Below, piece by piece: positions 13,350 through 21,328 of a DNA stretch of 47,776 nt (its first letter is position 1; each line of letters opens with the position of its first letter). Where the stretch lies: positions 1-47,776 of IMG/VR virus record IMGVR_UViG_3300046492_000240, one strand, 5' to 3'. A model generated the notes under the pieces. It ran no database searches. It was not told where the DNA came from and saw only the letters and a program-made list of their open reading frames with translations. The stretch is from a virus. Made by a program: the position numbers and the translations under genes.

Positions 13350-14647
13350 GCAAAACCCGCGCTGTGAAACTGTCCGATGCTGAGATCCGTCGGCAGGCCT
13401 CCGACCTGGCCGTGCACGACCTCCGTGATCCGCGTCACCCGGGCCTGTACCTGCGCTTCGGGCAGGATCGCCAACGCGGGTCGTGGTATCTGGTGAAGGG
13501 CAAGGCGTGGAATCACATCGCCCGCTGGCCTGATCTGGGTGCCGCTGCTGTGGTGGCTGAGCTGCCTGCGCTGCGTCAGCGCCTGCTGCATGATCCGGAG
13601 GCGGCTGTCGCCGTCGGCGGCTTGGCTACGTGCGGCCAGTTGCTGGATTGGTACGGCGATCGGATGGGTAGGGACCGTTCGCTTTCCACCAAGCGCAAGA
13701 CCGGCGCACTGTCCGCGATCAAGTGCCACCTGAAACCACGGCTCGACTCGACGCCGATCCGTAGCTTGAATGCCGCCGTGCTCGACAAAGAGCTGATGTG
13801 GCCCGCGCAACAGGAGCTGTCCCTGTCCTACGTGCGGCAGCTGTTCGGACTGCTGGTGGTCGCGTTTCGCCAGGCGCAGAAACTCGGCCTGATCGACAGC
13901 AACCCGATGGCCGGACTGAAGTTTGTCGATTTCACCAAAGCGCGCATCGTGCCCAAGGCAGCCCGGCTGCGAGGCGTGCACCTGGTGGATGTGGTGCCGA
14001 TGCTGGCCGACCTGTTCGAGCAGACGCCGGGCGAGGCGATGCTGGCGCTGATGATGCTGTGTCACGGGACGCGCGTTGGCGAGACCCGACTGGCGCGCTG
14101 GAGCGACATCTCGATCACTAATGCAGAGTGGTTCATCCCCGCCGAGAACACGAAGACCCGAACCGAGCACCGGCTGCCACTGACCGCCCAGGCCAAGGAC
14201 ATGCTGAACCGGTACCGGGCCGCCCAACTCGCCCAGGGCTACGAAGGCATCTACCTGTTCCCGTCACGTCGCGGTCGGGCACTGAGCGAAGGGCAGGCCA
14301 GCAGCGTGTTCACCCGCATAGGGCAGGGCGAGTGGACCAGTCACGACCTGCGCAAGGTGGCCCGCACGGCATGGACCGATCTGGGCATCGACGGGCACAT
14401 CGGCGAGATGCTGCTGAACCACTCGCTGGGCAAAATCGCCAGCACCTACATCAATACGCAGGCTCGGGCGCAGCGTCTGGCAGCCCTGGAGAAGTGGCAC
14501 AACTGGTTAGATGAGCGTGGATTCAAAGCAATCCACAACCTGACAGACGCCCAATATGAAGATTCGCAAAACCCCGCGCAGGCCGCAAACGGCGCGGGCT
14601 GCGAGACCGTTTCTAACATTGTGAATGGCGAGGTTTCAAAAGCATGA
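13346..14647 (+). CDS. Tyrosine recombinase (integrase family) in the nin region
   Basis: 433 residues with a full set of catalytic residues: R243 in HGTRVGE, H333 and R336 in SHDLRK, H359 in LLNHSLGK, and nucleophile Y368 in STYINT. The N-terminal part has an arm-binding-like segment and a core-binding domain (about 95-195). It is translated by coupling (ATGA) in the middle of the early operon, far from either prophage end, so excision at the tRNA site is not its obvious job. It could be the phage integrase made from PR, or a dimer resolvase. It appears intact, unlike the remnant at 47129. Confidence 0.88.
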   Translation: MSKTRAVKLSDAEIRRQASDLAVHDLRDPRHPGLYLRFGQDRQRGSWYLVKGKAWNHIARWPDLGAAAVVAELPALRQRLLHDPEAAVAVGGLATCGQLLDWYGDRMGRDRSLSTKRKTGALSAIKCHLKPRLDSTPIRSLNAAVLDKELMWPAQQELSLSYVRQLFGLLVVAFRQAQKLGLIDSNPMAGLKFVDFTKARIVPKAARLRGVHLVDVVPMLADLFEQTPGEAMLALMMLCHGTRVGETRLARWSDISITNAEWFIPAENTKTRTEHRLPLTAQAKDMLNRYRAAQLAQGYEGIYLFPSRRGRALSEGQASSVFTRIGQGEWTSHDLRKVARTAWTDLGIDGHIGEMLLNHSLGKIASTYINTQARAQRLAALEKWHNWLDERGFKAIHNLTDAQYEDSQNPAQAANGAGCETVSNIVNGEVSKA

Positions 14648-14817
14648 AAAATGGTCGATCTGCACTTCTGCTGGCCTCGCTGGCGGTATCTCTTTCCGGG
14701 GCTGGCCTCGCTGCTTTAAGTGCTGGCCGTGCCGTTCAAGGCTGGAGCATTCCGCTCACCAGTGGCCCAGCCCCGCGGCCGTGGCTCAACAGAAAGAAAG
14801 GCCGAGGTGGGCAATGA
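14644..14817 (+). CDS. 57-residue protein with hydrophobic N terminus
   Basis: Begins MKNGRSALLLASLAVSLSGAG, a signal-peptide or membrane-anchor pattern, followed by a short Pro/Arg-rich tail. Both ends overlap neighbours as ATGA, supporting real translation. Function unknown. Confidence 0.5.
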   Translation: MKNGRSALLLASLAVSLSGAGLAALSAGRAVQGWSIPLTSGPAPRPWLNRKKGRGGQ

Positions 14818-15128
14818 AGAAGACTCACGGCCCGGCCTTCGGCAAGGAATTGAAGCCGCTGATGGAGTGCGGTGCCTGCCGTGGCACTGGCGTCATCAGT
14901 GGTGTGTTTCACCAGCTCGATTGCGCCAACTGTCATGCATCGGGCTGGGTATGTCAGGCGACCGGCGATGCGTTGCCGCTCGAGGACTTGGTGACACAGC
15001 TGAACATGAAGCTGCGCAACATGGCCGCCGAATTGAACCGTGCACGCCATGCCCAAGGCGGCGCGCACGAACAGTACGAACAGAATAACCGCCGCGGCGC
15101 CGGCGGCACGAATTGGACGGGTGATTGA
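14814..15128 (+). CDS. Zinc-ribbon small protein
   Basis: 104 residues with two CxxC pairs (C19/C22 in CGAC and C37/C40 in CANC), spaced as in DnaJ-type zinc ribbons, then a helical stretch and a polar tail. Likely binds one zinc and nucleic acid or protein. ATG overlaps the preceding stop; it ends four bases before the Q-position gene. Confidence 0.7.
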   Translation: MKKTHGPAFGKELKPLMECGACRGTGVISGVFHQLDCANCHASGWVCQATGDALPLEDLVTQLNMKLRNMAAELNRARHAQGGAHEQYEQNNRRGAGGTNWTGD

Positions 15129-15131
15129 TCG

Positions 15132-15695
15132 ATGGGCATCTATAAAGACGTGATGGGGACTTTGGTCCGGGTGCTGGCTGCTGACAACATCGACAACAGC
15201 ACGAAGCAGTCATGGCAAAAACTGATCGACGCAGACGCGCGCCAAGGTGGTACTGGAAGCACCATCTCGGTCCGCGACAAGTTCGACTATGACTGCTGCC
15301 TGTATGCGCTGCTGCATCGAGAGTTGGATCAGGCTCACTGGGATGTTCTGGTGGCCAGGTACTCGACGCACAAGGCGAACAAAGTCGCATCGATCGGCAG
15401 GCTTGTATCCCGCATGAGCTCGCCAGCGCCCCAGTTGTTCATCTATAAGGCGCTCACGGCTTGGGCGATCCCAAAGCTCAAAGGCGTGCAGACCGGCAAG
15501 CGCTCCACTGACATGATCGTGCTGCCCACCGAGTTCTACGACATGAACACCTGGGATCCGGCTGGTTCGCCTGAACGCACTCGTCGCAACTGGCGCACCG
15601 GCATTCATAAGCGCTTGGAAGCTCTGGAGGAAGCTGCCGTCATCCATGCCACCGAGATATTCGACGCAGAACAAATATTCGTGGACGCCGCTTGA
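15132..15695 (+). CDS. Candidate late antiterminator (Q position)
   Basis: 187 residues, hydrophilic and mostly helical, with an RTRRNWRTGIHKRLEALEE basic-helical stretch near 155-173. I do not recognise a Q family signature. The assignment rests on position: last gene of the early operon, with a promoter overlapping its stop codon and a strong terminator 80 bases on, then lysis and head genes. This copies the Q-pR'-tR' order of lambdoid phages. The many terminators in the late operon require some antiterminator, which adds weight. Confidence 0.5.
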   Translation: MGIYKDVMGTLVRVLAADNIDNSTKQSWQKLIDADARQGGTGSTISVRDKFDYDCCLYALLHRELDQAHWDVLVARYSTHKANKVASIGRLVSRMSSPAPQLFIYKALTAWAIPKLKGVQTGKRSTDMIVLPTEFYDMNTWDPAGSPERTRRNWRTGIHKRLEALEEAAVIHATEIFDAEQIFVDAA

Positions 15696-15721
15696 CCAAG
15701 ATGGCCGTTTGGCCGTAAATT
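15692..15721 (+). promoter_or_regulatory. Candidate late promoter (pR'-like)
   Basis: TTGACC (15692-15697), an 18-bp spacer containing the repeated GGCCGT, and TAAATT (15716-15721). It overlaps the stop codon of the Q-position gene and reads toward the late genes. Confidence 0.5.
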
Positions 15722-15778
15722 CCTTCCATCATGTCGATCTTGCGTGCGGTGATACGCGGCGACAGTCAAAACATACCG

Positions 15779-15803
15779 AACCCGGCCCTCGCGCCGGGTT
15801 TTT
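15779..15803 (+). terminator. Intrinsic terminator (tR'-like)
   Basis: AACCCGGC-CCTCGC-GCCGGGTT followed by a T run. It sits about 65 bases after the candidate late promoter, so late genes would be silent until antitermination. Confidence 0.8.
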
Positions 15804-15822
15804 CGTTTCTGGAGTTCTGCGA

Positions 15823-15906
15823 ATGACGCTGATCTCTACCGATCACCTGACGGTGTGCGGAACCACAGCCAGGGTGGGCCCTCGGGCAAGGCCTGGACGT
15901 CGATAG
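15823..15906 (+). CDS. Very short reading frame after the first late terminator
   Basis: 27 codons beginning MTLISTDHL with GGAG eight bases upstream, then a premature stop. The start resembles the opening of GH19-type phage endolysins, so it might be the stub of a lost gene, but nothing recognisable follows. The rest of 15907-16055 holds only the next terminator. Confidence 0.25.
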   Translation: MTLISTDHLTVCGTTARVGPRARPGRR

Positions 15907-16014
15907 CCGGAAGTGCGGCGAACGGAAATAACACCGGCAGTCAAAGCGCCCGCAGCTCTGATGCTCCGGGTGGCTTTGGCGGGCAGCGTGGGAAGACACG
16001 CAAACCATTTCGAG

Positions 16015-16038
16015 CCTCGGCATTTGCCGGGGCTTTTT
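16015..16038 (+). terminator. Intrinsic terminator before the tail-tip-like gene
   Basis: CCTCGGC-ATTT-GCCGGGG followed by CTTTTTC. A ribosome binding site (CTGGAG) follows within 20 bases. Confidence 0.7.
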
Positions 16039-16055
16039 CGTTTCTGGAGCACATC

Positions 16056-16922
16056 ATGCAGAAGACCGTTTCGATTGAAGTTGCCGACTACTCGGACTCC
16101 AGCCTGCCTACCAATGCAAGTGACCTTCTCGCGTTCTGGGAAGCGGAACTGCAGAAGGTTCCGGCTGAGTTTCGCGAGTCGGCAGAGATCAAGCGGTTCA
16201 ACGTGAGCTATGAAGGTGACTGGGACGAGTGGCGCACCACTTTGGAATACTCCCGCCTTGAAACGGCAGAGGAGCAATCTGAGCGTGAAGCGAAAGCCGC
16301 GAATGCGGGAACCCGAATCCTGTTCGGCAATGAGCAAATAGAGCTCTGGCGAGACGGCCATGTGGTGATCCGCATGGGCAATATCGATAAGCCTTTCGTT
16401 GTTTCGGGCGATCAGGTCTTCATCAACGATGCCTTGGTCAAGGATGCTGGCGTGACGGCACTGAGCAACACATTACCGGGTTATGCGGCAAAGATTGCGG
16501 TCTCTCCTGCCGGCCAAAGTTATGTCGCAGGTTTTGGGGTAGGCCTGGCCGGTGACGGCAAGTGTGCTGCACACGCTACGTCAGTGCTTACATCAAGGGT
16601 GACGGGCGAAAACAACGAGCCCGCCAGCGATTTCGAGAAGGCTCTGGCCGAGGGAGATGCCGGAAAGATCCTGGACATGCTCGCCGGAACCATCAGCGAA
16701 ACTGCACTTGGTAAAGAACTCACCGCCCAGATCGACAAAATTGAAAAGGCGGATTCAGCAACCGTGCAAGCTCTGGAAAGCCGAGTAGCCTCCTTGGAGG
16801 GCGTTGTAGCCGCTCGCCTTGCGAAGATCGATCAGCTTCAAAAAACGGTCGCGATACAGGATCAGATTCGAAGCGCCATCATCCGCGAGCTTCGCCCAGG
16901 CGGAATGCTGTATCGCCGCTGA
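16056..16922 (+). CDS. Stand-alone protein sharing segments with the J tail-tip C terminus
   Basis: 288 residues. Residues about 113-131 (FVVSGDQVFINDALVKDAG) and 145-165 (KIAVSPAGQSYVAGFGVGL) closely match two segments of the C-terminal DUF1983-type domain of the J protein (FIIENGQVFMADAVIKRA and RLQLAQNGLNYVAGFGIGL), but in the opposite order. The N-terminal 80 residues are unrelated and the last 60 form a coiled coil. ATG has GGAG six bases upstream. It may be a separately made tail-tip subunit or a permuted relative; it lies oddly between the late promoter and the holin. Confidence 0.65.
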   Translation: MQKTVSIEVADYSDSSLPTNASDLLAFWEAELQKVPAEFRESAEIKRFNVSYEGDWDEWRTTLEYSRLETAEEQSEREAKAANAGTRILFGNEQIELWRDGHVVIRMGNIDKPFVVSGDQVFINDALVKDAGVTALSNTLPGYAAKIAVSPAGQSYVAGFGVGLAGDGKCAAHATSVLTSRVTGENNEPASDFEKALAEGDAGKILDMLAGTISETALGKELTAQIDKIEKADSATVQALESRVASLEGVVAARLAKIDQLQKTVAIQDQIRSAIIRELRPGGMLYRR

Positions 16923-16943
16923 TCCGCTTACCGAATACCAATC

Positions 16944-16963
16944 CCCGCCAAGTGCGGGTTTTT
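16944..16963 (+). terminator. Intrinsic terminator before the holin
   Basis: CCCGC-CAAGT-GCGGG followed by TTTTTC. Confidence 0.65.
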
Positions 16964-16996
16964 CATTTTTCCGATCCCGAAAGGGTGGTCTGTCGG

Positions 16997-17326
16997 ATGT
17001 CGACGAACATGCCAGAAAAAACACCTGACTTCTGGGCGCACGTCTGGCTGATCCTCTCTACGCCGCTTTGGCAGGGGGCAATCATGGCCGCAACCATCTC
17101 GATGCTTCGTGTGCTCTATGAGGGCAAGGAAGCGAATAAGTGGCGCGTGCTGCTTGAGGCGTTGATGTGCGGTGGCCTGAGCCTGTCGGCCAGCAGCGTG
17201 ATTGAGTGGATGGCCTGGCCGTCCAGCCTGTCAGTCGGCGCCGGCGGTGCGATCGGTTTTATCGGCGTGACTGCGATCCGGGAACTGATCATCAAGTTCC
17301 TTGGACGCAAGGCAGAAACGCCATGA
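16997..17326 (+). CDS. Holin (lambda family type)
   Basis: 109 residues. MPEKTPDFWAHVWLILSTPLWQGAI marks the lambda-holin-type family common in pseudomonad phages. Hydrophobic segments lie at about 20-38, 58-75 and 80-98. It should accumulate in the inner membrane and open at a timed moment to trigger lysis. ATG at 16997 has GGGTGG eight bases upstream; ATG at 17009 is an alternative and the two could give holin and antiholin forms. The stop overlaps the Rz start. Confidence 0.82.
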   Translation: MSTNMPEKTPDFWAHVWLILSTPLWQGAIMAATISMLRVLYEGKEANKWRVLLEALMCGGLSLSASSVIEWMAWPSSLSVGAGGAIGFIGVTAIRELIIKFLGRKAETP

Positions 17327-17709
17327 AGGCCTTCGCTACCGCTGTGATCATCGCGTTGGTTGCATTGCTCCTTGTGGGCATCCAGCAGTACCGCGTTATC
17401 GCGCTGCGAGGCGAGGTGGCAATCGAGACCAAGGCGAAGACCGAAGCGCTTGCCGCCAACGTCGAAAGCCAAGCCACGATCACCACCTTGCGCGCCGAGG
17501 CTGCAAGAAACGTTGCCTACCAGGCTGACCTCAATAACCGGCTCAAGGCCAGCGAACAGAAAGCCCTGAAGGCGAGGAAAGACTTTGAAGACCTCAAGCG
17601 CAAAAGCCCGGCTGTTCGCAAGTGGGCTGATCAGCCTTTGCCTGACGGCCTGCGGGGCAAACCCGCCAGCACCGGTAAAGACAACAACGGTAAGGATCGA
17701 GCCCCCTGA
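17323..17709 (+). CDS. Rz-like: Rz-like inner-membrane spanin (first set)
   Basis: 128 residues: one N-terminal membrane anchor (about 4-20, AVIIALVALLLVGI), then a coiled coil rich in Ala, Lys and Glu (about 28-95), and a Pro/Gly-rich end. This is the layout of type II inner spanins that span the periplasm and bind Rz1. ATG overlaps the holin stop. The Rz1 gene is nested in its 3' third in another frame. Confidence 0.82.
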   Translation: MKAFATAVIIALVALLLVGIQQYRVIALRGEVAIETKAKTEALAANVESQATITTLRAEAARNVAYQADLNNRLKASEQKALKARKDFEDLKRKSPAVRKWADQPLPDGLRGKPASTGKDNNGKDRAP

Positions 17710-17857
17710 GCTTGTCCCGTGCGAGCGCATCAGCGACAGCGATAATGACCTGGCACTAAACGGTGACCTCTGGGCACTGAAGGATCGGGCGGTGAACCTG
17801 CTCGACACCTGCGCTGATCAGGTCGACGCGCAGATCCAGCGCAGCAAGAGCAAGTAG
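17585..17857 (+). CDS. Rz1-like: Rz1-like outer-membrane spanin lipoprotein (first set)
   Basis: 90 residues with lipobox LTAC (C23) after a hydrophobic signal, then a Pro-rich mature start. It starts at TTG with GAGGA six bases upstream inside the Rz gene, and runs 150 bases past the Rz stop. With Rz it fuses inner and outer membranes after endolysin action. No endolysin gene lies in this cluster; the endolysin is at 43653. Confidence 0.82.
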   Translation: MKTSSAKARLFASGLISLCLTACGANPPAPVKTTTVRIEPPELVPCERISDSDNDLALNGDLWALKDRAVNLLDTCADQVDAQIQRSKSK

Positions 17858-17869
17858 GCCGGACGGAGA

Positions 17870-18076
17870 TTAGCGATTCCGGCGCATCCATTCATCAGCA
17901 ACTTCACCCATGGTCAGGTTTTTATTGCCCTTGATCCATGCCATGAACGGCCGATCAAATTTGAATCCGTTCCCGCATTGCGAGATCAGGAATCGCCGGA
18001 CGTTTTGAGTGTTGCGGTAGTGCCCGTCGAGCGGGGTGCTGCGGGTGAGAGCGACCGAGTGCCAATCCAATGCCAT
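17870..18076 (-). CDS. DUF6434 domain protein, antisense moron
   Basis: 68 residues, starting MALDWHSVALTRSTPLDGHY and carrying the YRNTQNVRRFL and FMAWIKGNKNLTMGEVADEW segments of the DUF6434 family. These small proteins are found in many bacteria and phages; function unknown. ATG has AAGGA seven bases upstream. It reads against the late operon between Rz1 and the terminase region, so it is probably expressed in the lysogen. Confidence 0.75.
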   Translation of the reverse strand: MALDWHSVALTRSTPLDGHYRNTQNVRRFLISQCGNGFKFDRPFMAWIKGNKNLTMGEVADEWMRRNR

Positions 18077-18187
18077 AACGATTTCCTTAATGATGCCAAC
18101 CTCTCGATGTAGCGATGAGCATAGCAAGTCGCGTCACGTTTTCAGAGGCTCCCGTTTCATGGCGCGAGAACATAGTGAGTATCAGAC

Positions 18188-18391
18188 ATGCCAAGAAAAC
18201 CCAAAGAAATGTTGCCTCCGCCAGCCCCAGTCACGCCGCCCGCTGTAGATGTGAACGCTGAGGTCGGTCATCTCGACCGAGCCATCACCACCGCGCTCGA
18301 TGCAGCGAAGGCTGGCGGCCTACCCAACGGCTATATCGTCGCAGTGCTCCACGCTCACGCGCTGAAGCAGACGCAGCTGTTACTCGGTTAA
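18188..18391 (+). CDS. Small phage protein, 67 residues
   Basis: Pro-rich N terminus (MPRKPKEMLPPPAPVTPP) and a helical C-terminal half (LDRAITTALDAAKAGG). No domain recognised. A weak GAG precedes the ATG. Position just before the HNH gene suggests a packaging-region accessory protein. Confidence 0.55.
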   Translation: MPRKPKEMLPPPAPVTPPAVDVNAEVGHLDRAITTALDAAKAGGLPNGYIVAVLHAHALKQTQLLLG

Positions 18392-18402
18392 CTGAGGTTT
18401 TC

Positions 18403-18768
18403 ATGCCCCTGCGACCCCAGAAGCCCTGTAACGCCCAAGGGTGCAACACGCTGACCCGCAATGCGCGGTATTGCGATGAGCATGCCCACCTTGCCAAGCC
18501 GTGGTCGACTCGTAACGGTTCCGGTCGTGGTGGCAGGCCGTGGCGAAGGCTGCGTGACCAGGTACTGAAGCGCGACCATTACATCTGCCAATGCGAGGAG
18601 TGCAAATCGCTCGACCGAATCCGACCGGCGCATGAGGTGGACCATATCGTTCCGCTTGCGCAGGGTGGGACCGACACACCGTCGAACCTGCGCGCGATCA
18701 ATCACGATTGCCATGAGGCAAAGACCAAACGAGAGGCGCGCTTCGGCGCCGGCGGGAAACCGTCGTAA
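18403..18768 (+). CDS. HNH endonuclease
   Basis: 121 residues. A zinc-binding cysteine set (C9, C14, C24; then C62, C64, C67) and the HNH core HEVDHIVPLAQGGTD with N95 in PSNL and a final H. GAGG lies five bases before the ATG. HNH proteins next to terminase genes in HK97-type phages are needed with TerL for specific cutting at cos, which fits here. Confidence 0.88.
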   Translation: MPLRPQKPCNAQGCNTLTRNARYCDEHAHLAKPWSTRNGSGRGGRPWRRLRDQVLKRDHYICQCEECKSLDRIRPAHEVDHIVPLAQGGTDTPSNLRAINHDCHEAKTKREARFGAGGKPS

Positions 18769-18799
18769 CCCGAAGGGTGGCAACCTCTGGTCCGCAACC

Positions 18800-18950
18800 C
18801 GACGGAAACATGGCGCAGCTCGCACCGATATGGTGCGATAGGTGATGCCTATGGTGGGGGGCGGTCCAAAAGTTAGGGGCTATTCATACGGACACCGTCC
18901 CTCGAACCTGATTTTCACACCCGCGAAATTAAAAGTTCAGGAGTTGCGCG
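18800..18950. other. Candidate cos region
   Basis: The gap between the HNH and small terminase genes contains a six-G run (18856-18861) within ATGGTGGGGGGCGGTCC followed by AAAAGTTAGGGG. G-rich sequences in this place mark cos in many HNH-containing cos phages. The exact cut positions cannot be read from sequence alone. Confidence 0.4.
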
Positions 18951-19439
18951 ATGGGAGGCACCGCCACGGTCGCCGGCCGTGGTCGCAAACCCAAGCCGAC
19001 GGCCAAAAAAGCATTGGCCGGAAACCCCGGCAAACGGGCGTTGAATACGGCTGAACCGAAATTCTCTGAGGTAACCAAGGACATCGATCCGCCGGAGTGG
19101 CTGAGTGATCGCGCCGCCACGATGTGGAAAATGTTGGTGCCTGAATTGTTGCGGGAGCACGTCATCGCGCTTACCGATCTGCACAACGTCGAGGCGTTTT
19201 GCACGGCCTACGACAAGTGGCGCATGGCTGAAGAATCGGTGCAAGAGTTCGGCATCGTGGTCTCATCGTCCCAAGGCAGTCCGATGAAGAATCCAGCGCT
19301 GACCGCAGCCAATGAATCGATGCGGCAGATGGTGACGTTCGGCTCCATGCTCGGACTGGACCCCGCGAGTCGCTCACGCATCATCGGAGGAAACAAAGAG
19401 AAAGCCACGAACGAATTTGCCCAACTACTGAGCTCATAA
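18951..19439 (+). CDS. terS: Terminase small subunit (P27 family)
   Basis: 162 residues. The N terminus GRGRKPKPTAKKALAGNPGKRALN is the hallmark of P27-family small terminases, followed by the PPEWLSDRAATMWKMLVPEL helix. It recognises the packaging site and recruits TerL. AGGAG lies eight bases upstream of ATG. Confidence 0.9.
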   Translation: MGGTATVAGRGRKPKPTAKKALAGNPGKRALNTAEPKFSEVTKDIDPPEWLSDRAATMWKMLVPELLREHVIALTDLHNVEAFCTAYDKWRMAEESVQEFGIVVSSSQGSPMKNPALTAANESMRQMVTFGSMLGLDPASRSRIIGGNKEKATNEFAQLLSS

Positions 19440-21167
19440 ATGACCAAAGCCCTGCACCCCAACGTCGACCGGGCGATGGCGTGGGGTAGATCTGTGCTCA
19501 GGGGGAAAGTGCCCGCCTGCCGCTACATTCACCAGGCCATACAGCGGCATTTCGACGACCTTGCTGCCAGCCGCAAGCGCGGATATCGGTTCAAGTTCGA
19601 CCCGGCCAAGGCTGAGAAAAAGCTGAAGCTGATTCAGCTCCTGCCTCACACCAAAGGCGAATGGGCATTCAAGCGCCAGCTCATCACGCTTGAGCCGTGG
19701 CAGCTATTTGGGATGGCCGTCACCTTCGGCTGGGTGAAGAAGAAGGGCGGGCACCGTCGGTTCCGCGAAAGCTACTGGGAGGTGCCGCGCAAGAACGGCA
19801 AGTCGGTGATCGCGGCTGGCGTCGGCATCAGCATGTTCGTTGCCGATGGTGAATTTGGCGCTGAGGTCTATGCCGGCGCAACCACCGAGAAGCAGGCGTG
19901 GGAGGTGTTCCGCCCGGCCAAACTGATGGTGAGCAAGTCGCCCATGCTGATTCAGGCGGCGGGCATCGAGGTTAACGCCTCGAACATGAACATACCATCG
20001 GACTTCAGCCGGTTCGAGCCACTGATTGGTGACCCTGGCGATGGTGCTTCACCTAGTTGCGCGATAGTCGACGAGTACCATGAACATCGTACCTCTGCGC
20101 AGTACGACACCATGCTGACTGGCATGGGTGCAAGACGACAGCCGCTGATGTTCATCATCACAACGTCAGGCGCGGATATCGAGGGCCCTTGCTACGACAA
20201 GCGCCGCCAGGTCATCGAAATGCTCGAAGGCACGGTTCCCGATGACGAGTTGTTCGGATGGATCTGGACCCTGGATGAAGGGGACGACTGGACCGATCCA
20301 AAGATGTTGGCCAAGGCCAACCCAAATCATGGCGTCTCGGTGTTCCAGGAGTACTTGGAGAGCCAGCAGGCCAGGGCGATTCGATCTGCGCGCTTCACCA
20401 ACACTTTCAAGACCAAGCATCTGAACCTGTGGGTGAGTGCGAAGTCCGGCTTCTTCAACATGGAAAGCTGGAAATCCTGCGAAGACACCTCGCTGACCTT
20501 GGACCAGTTCGCGGGGCAAGAGTGGATCGCGGGCTTCGACCTGGCGCGCAAGCTCGATATGAACTCACGCGCTCGTTTGTTTTGGCGAGTCATTGATGGG
20601 CGGATTCACTACTACAGCGTCGGCCCAAAGTTTTGGGTCCCCGAGGATACTGCTTTCAACAGTGACAACAAGCGGATGAGCGAGCGGTTCCAAGCCTGGA
20701 TCAACTCCCAGCATCTTGATGTCACCGAAGGTGCCGAAGTCGATTATCGAGAAATCCTCGAAGACACCAAAGAAGCCAATCACCACGCGCCGCTCCGGGA
20801 ATCACCAATCGACCCATTCGGCGCGACGGGGTTGAGCCATGAACTCGACGATGAGGGGTTCAGTCCGATCACGATCACCCAGAACTACACCAACATGTCT
20901 GACCCGATGAAAGAGCTCGAAGCAGCGATAGAGTCGGGACGTTTCCATCATGACGGGAATCCGATCATGACCTGGTGCGTGGCAAATGTGATCGGCAAGA
21001 ACCTACCGGGCAACAACGACGTCGTCCGGCCAATCAAACAGGGCGACGACAACAAGATAGATGGCGCAGTGGCGCTGATTATGGCGATCGGTCGAGTGCT
21101 CATTGATGCAGCACAAAACACGACCGACTCATTCATGGACTCAATTCGGAATCCGATCATCGCATGA
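19440..21167 (+). CDS. terL: Terminase large subunit
   Basis: 575 residues of the Terminase_1 (HK97-like) family. The ATPase has Walker A VPRKNGKS (115-122) and Walker [11 protein letters not shown] (about 206-215). The nuclease half has [10 protein letters not shown] (about 364) and a late acidic [16 protein letters not shown] segment. It starts immediately after the TerS stop and its end overlaps the next gene. It cuts concatemers and pumps DNA into the prohead. Confidence 0.95.
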   Translation: MTKALHPNVDRAMAWGRSVLRGKVPACRYIHQAIQRHFDDLAASRKRGYRFKFDPAKAEKKLKLIQLLPHTKGEWAFKRQLITLEPWQLFGMAVTFGWVKKKGGHRRFRESYWEVPRKNGKSVIAAGVGISMFVADGEFGAEVYAGATTEKQAWEVFRPAKLMVSKSPMLIQAAGIEVNASNMNIPSDFSRFEPLIGDPGDGASPSCAIVDEYHEHRTSAQYDTMLTGMGARRQPLMFIITTSGADIEGPCYDKRRQVIEMLEGTVPDDELFGWIWTLDEGDDWTDPKMLAKANPNHGVSVFQEYLESQQARAIRSARFTNTFKTKHLNLWVSAKSGFFNMESWKSCEDTSLTLDQFAGQEWIAGFDLARKLDMNSRARLFWRVIDGRIHYYSVGPKFWVPEDTAFNSDNKRMSERFQAWINSQHLDVTEGAEVDYREILEDTKEANHHAPLRESPIDPFGATGLSHELDDEGFSPITITQNYTNMSDPMKELEAAIESGRFHHDGNPIMTWCVANVIGKNLPGNNDVVRPIKQGDDNKIDGAVALIMAIGRVLIDAAQNTTDSFMDSIRNPIIA

Positions 21168-21328
21168 GCTTGCCACTGGCTTTTTTTATCCTCACTGCAT
21201 TGGGCGGGTTCGGCCTGCTTGTCGGTGGCGTGTTTACGCTGCTCGGCACCGGCTGGGCATTGATCGCTGCCGCAGCATCGCTGTTCATGATTTCCGGCTT
21301 CATCAAGAAAGGACTGGCAGGTGAATAA
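21164..21328 (+). CDS. 54-residue membrane protein between TerL and portal
   Basis: [15 protein letters not shown], with two hydrophobic helices (about 4-24 and 28-46) and a basic end. It overlaps both neighbours (ATGA with TerL; eight bases with portal), so it is translated in the packaging block. Function unknown; similar tiny membrane proteins occur at this place in related phages as far as I recall. Confidence 0.6.
   Translation: MSLPLAFFILTALGGFGLLVGGVFTLLGTGWALIAAAASLFMISGFIKKGLAGE

Noticed and set aside
13313-14227. Long minus-strand reading frame antisense to the tyrosine recombinase
   Set aside because: The plus strand encodes a clear recombinase with all catalytic residues; the antisense frame is a high-GC shadow without motifs or ribosome site.
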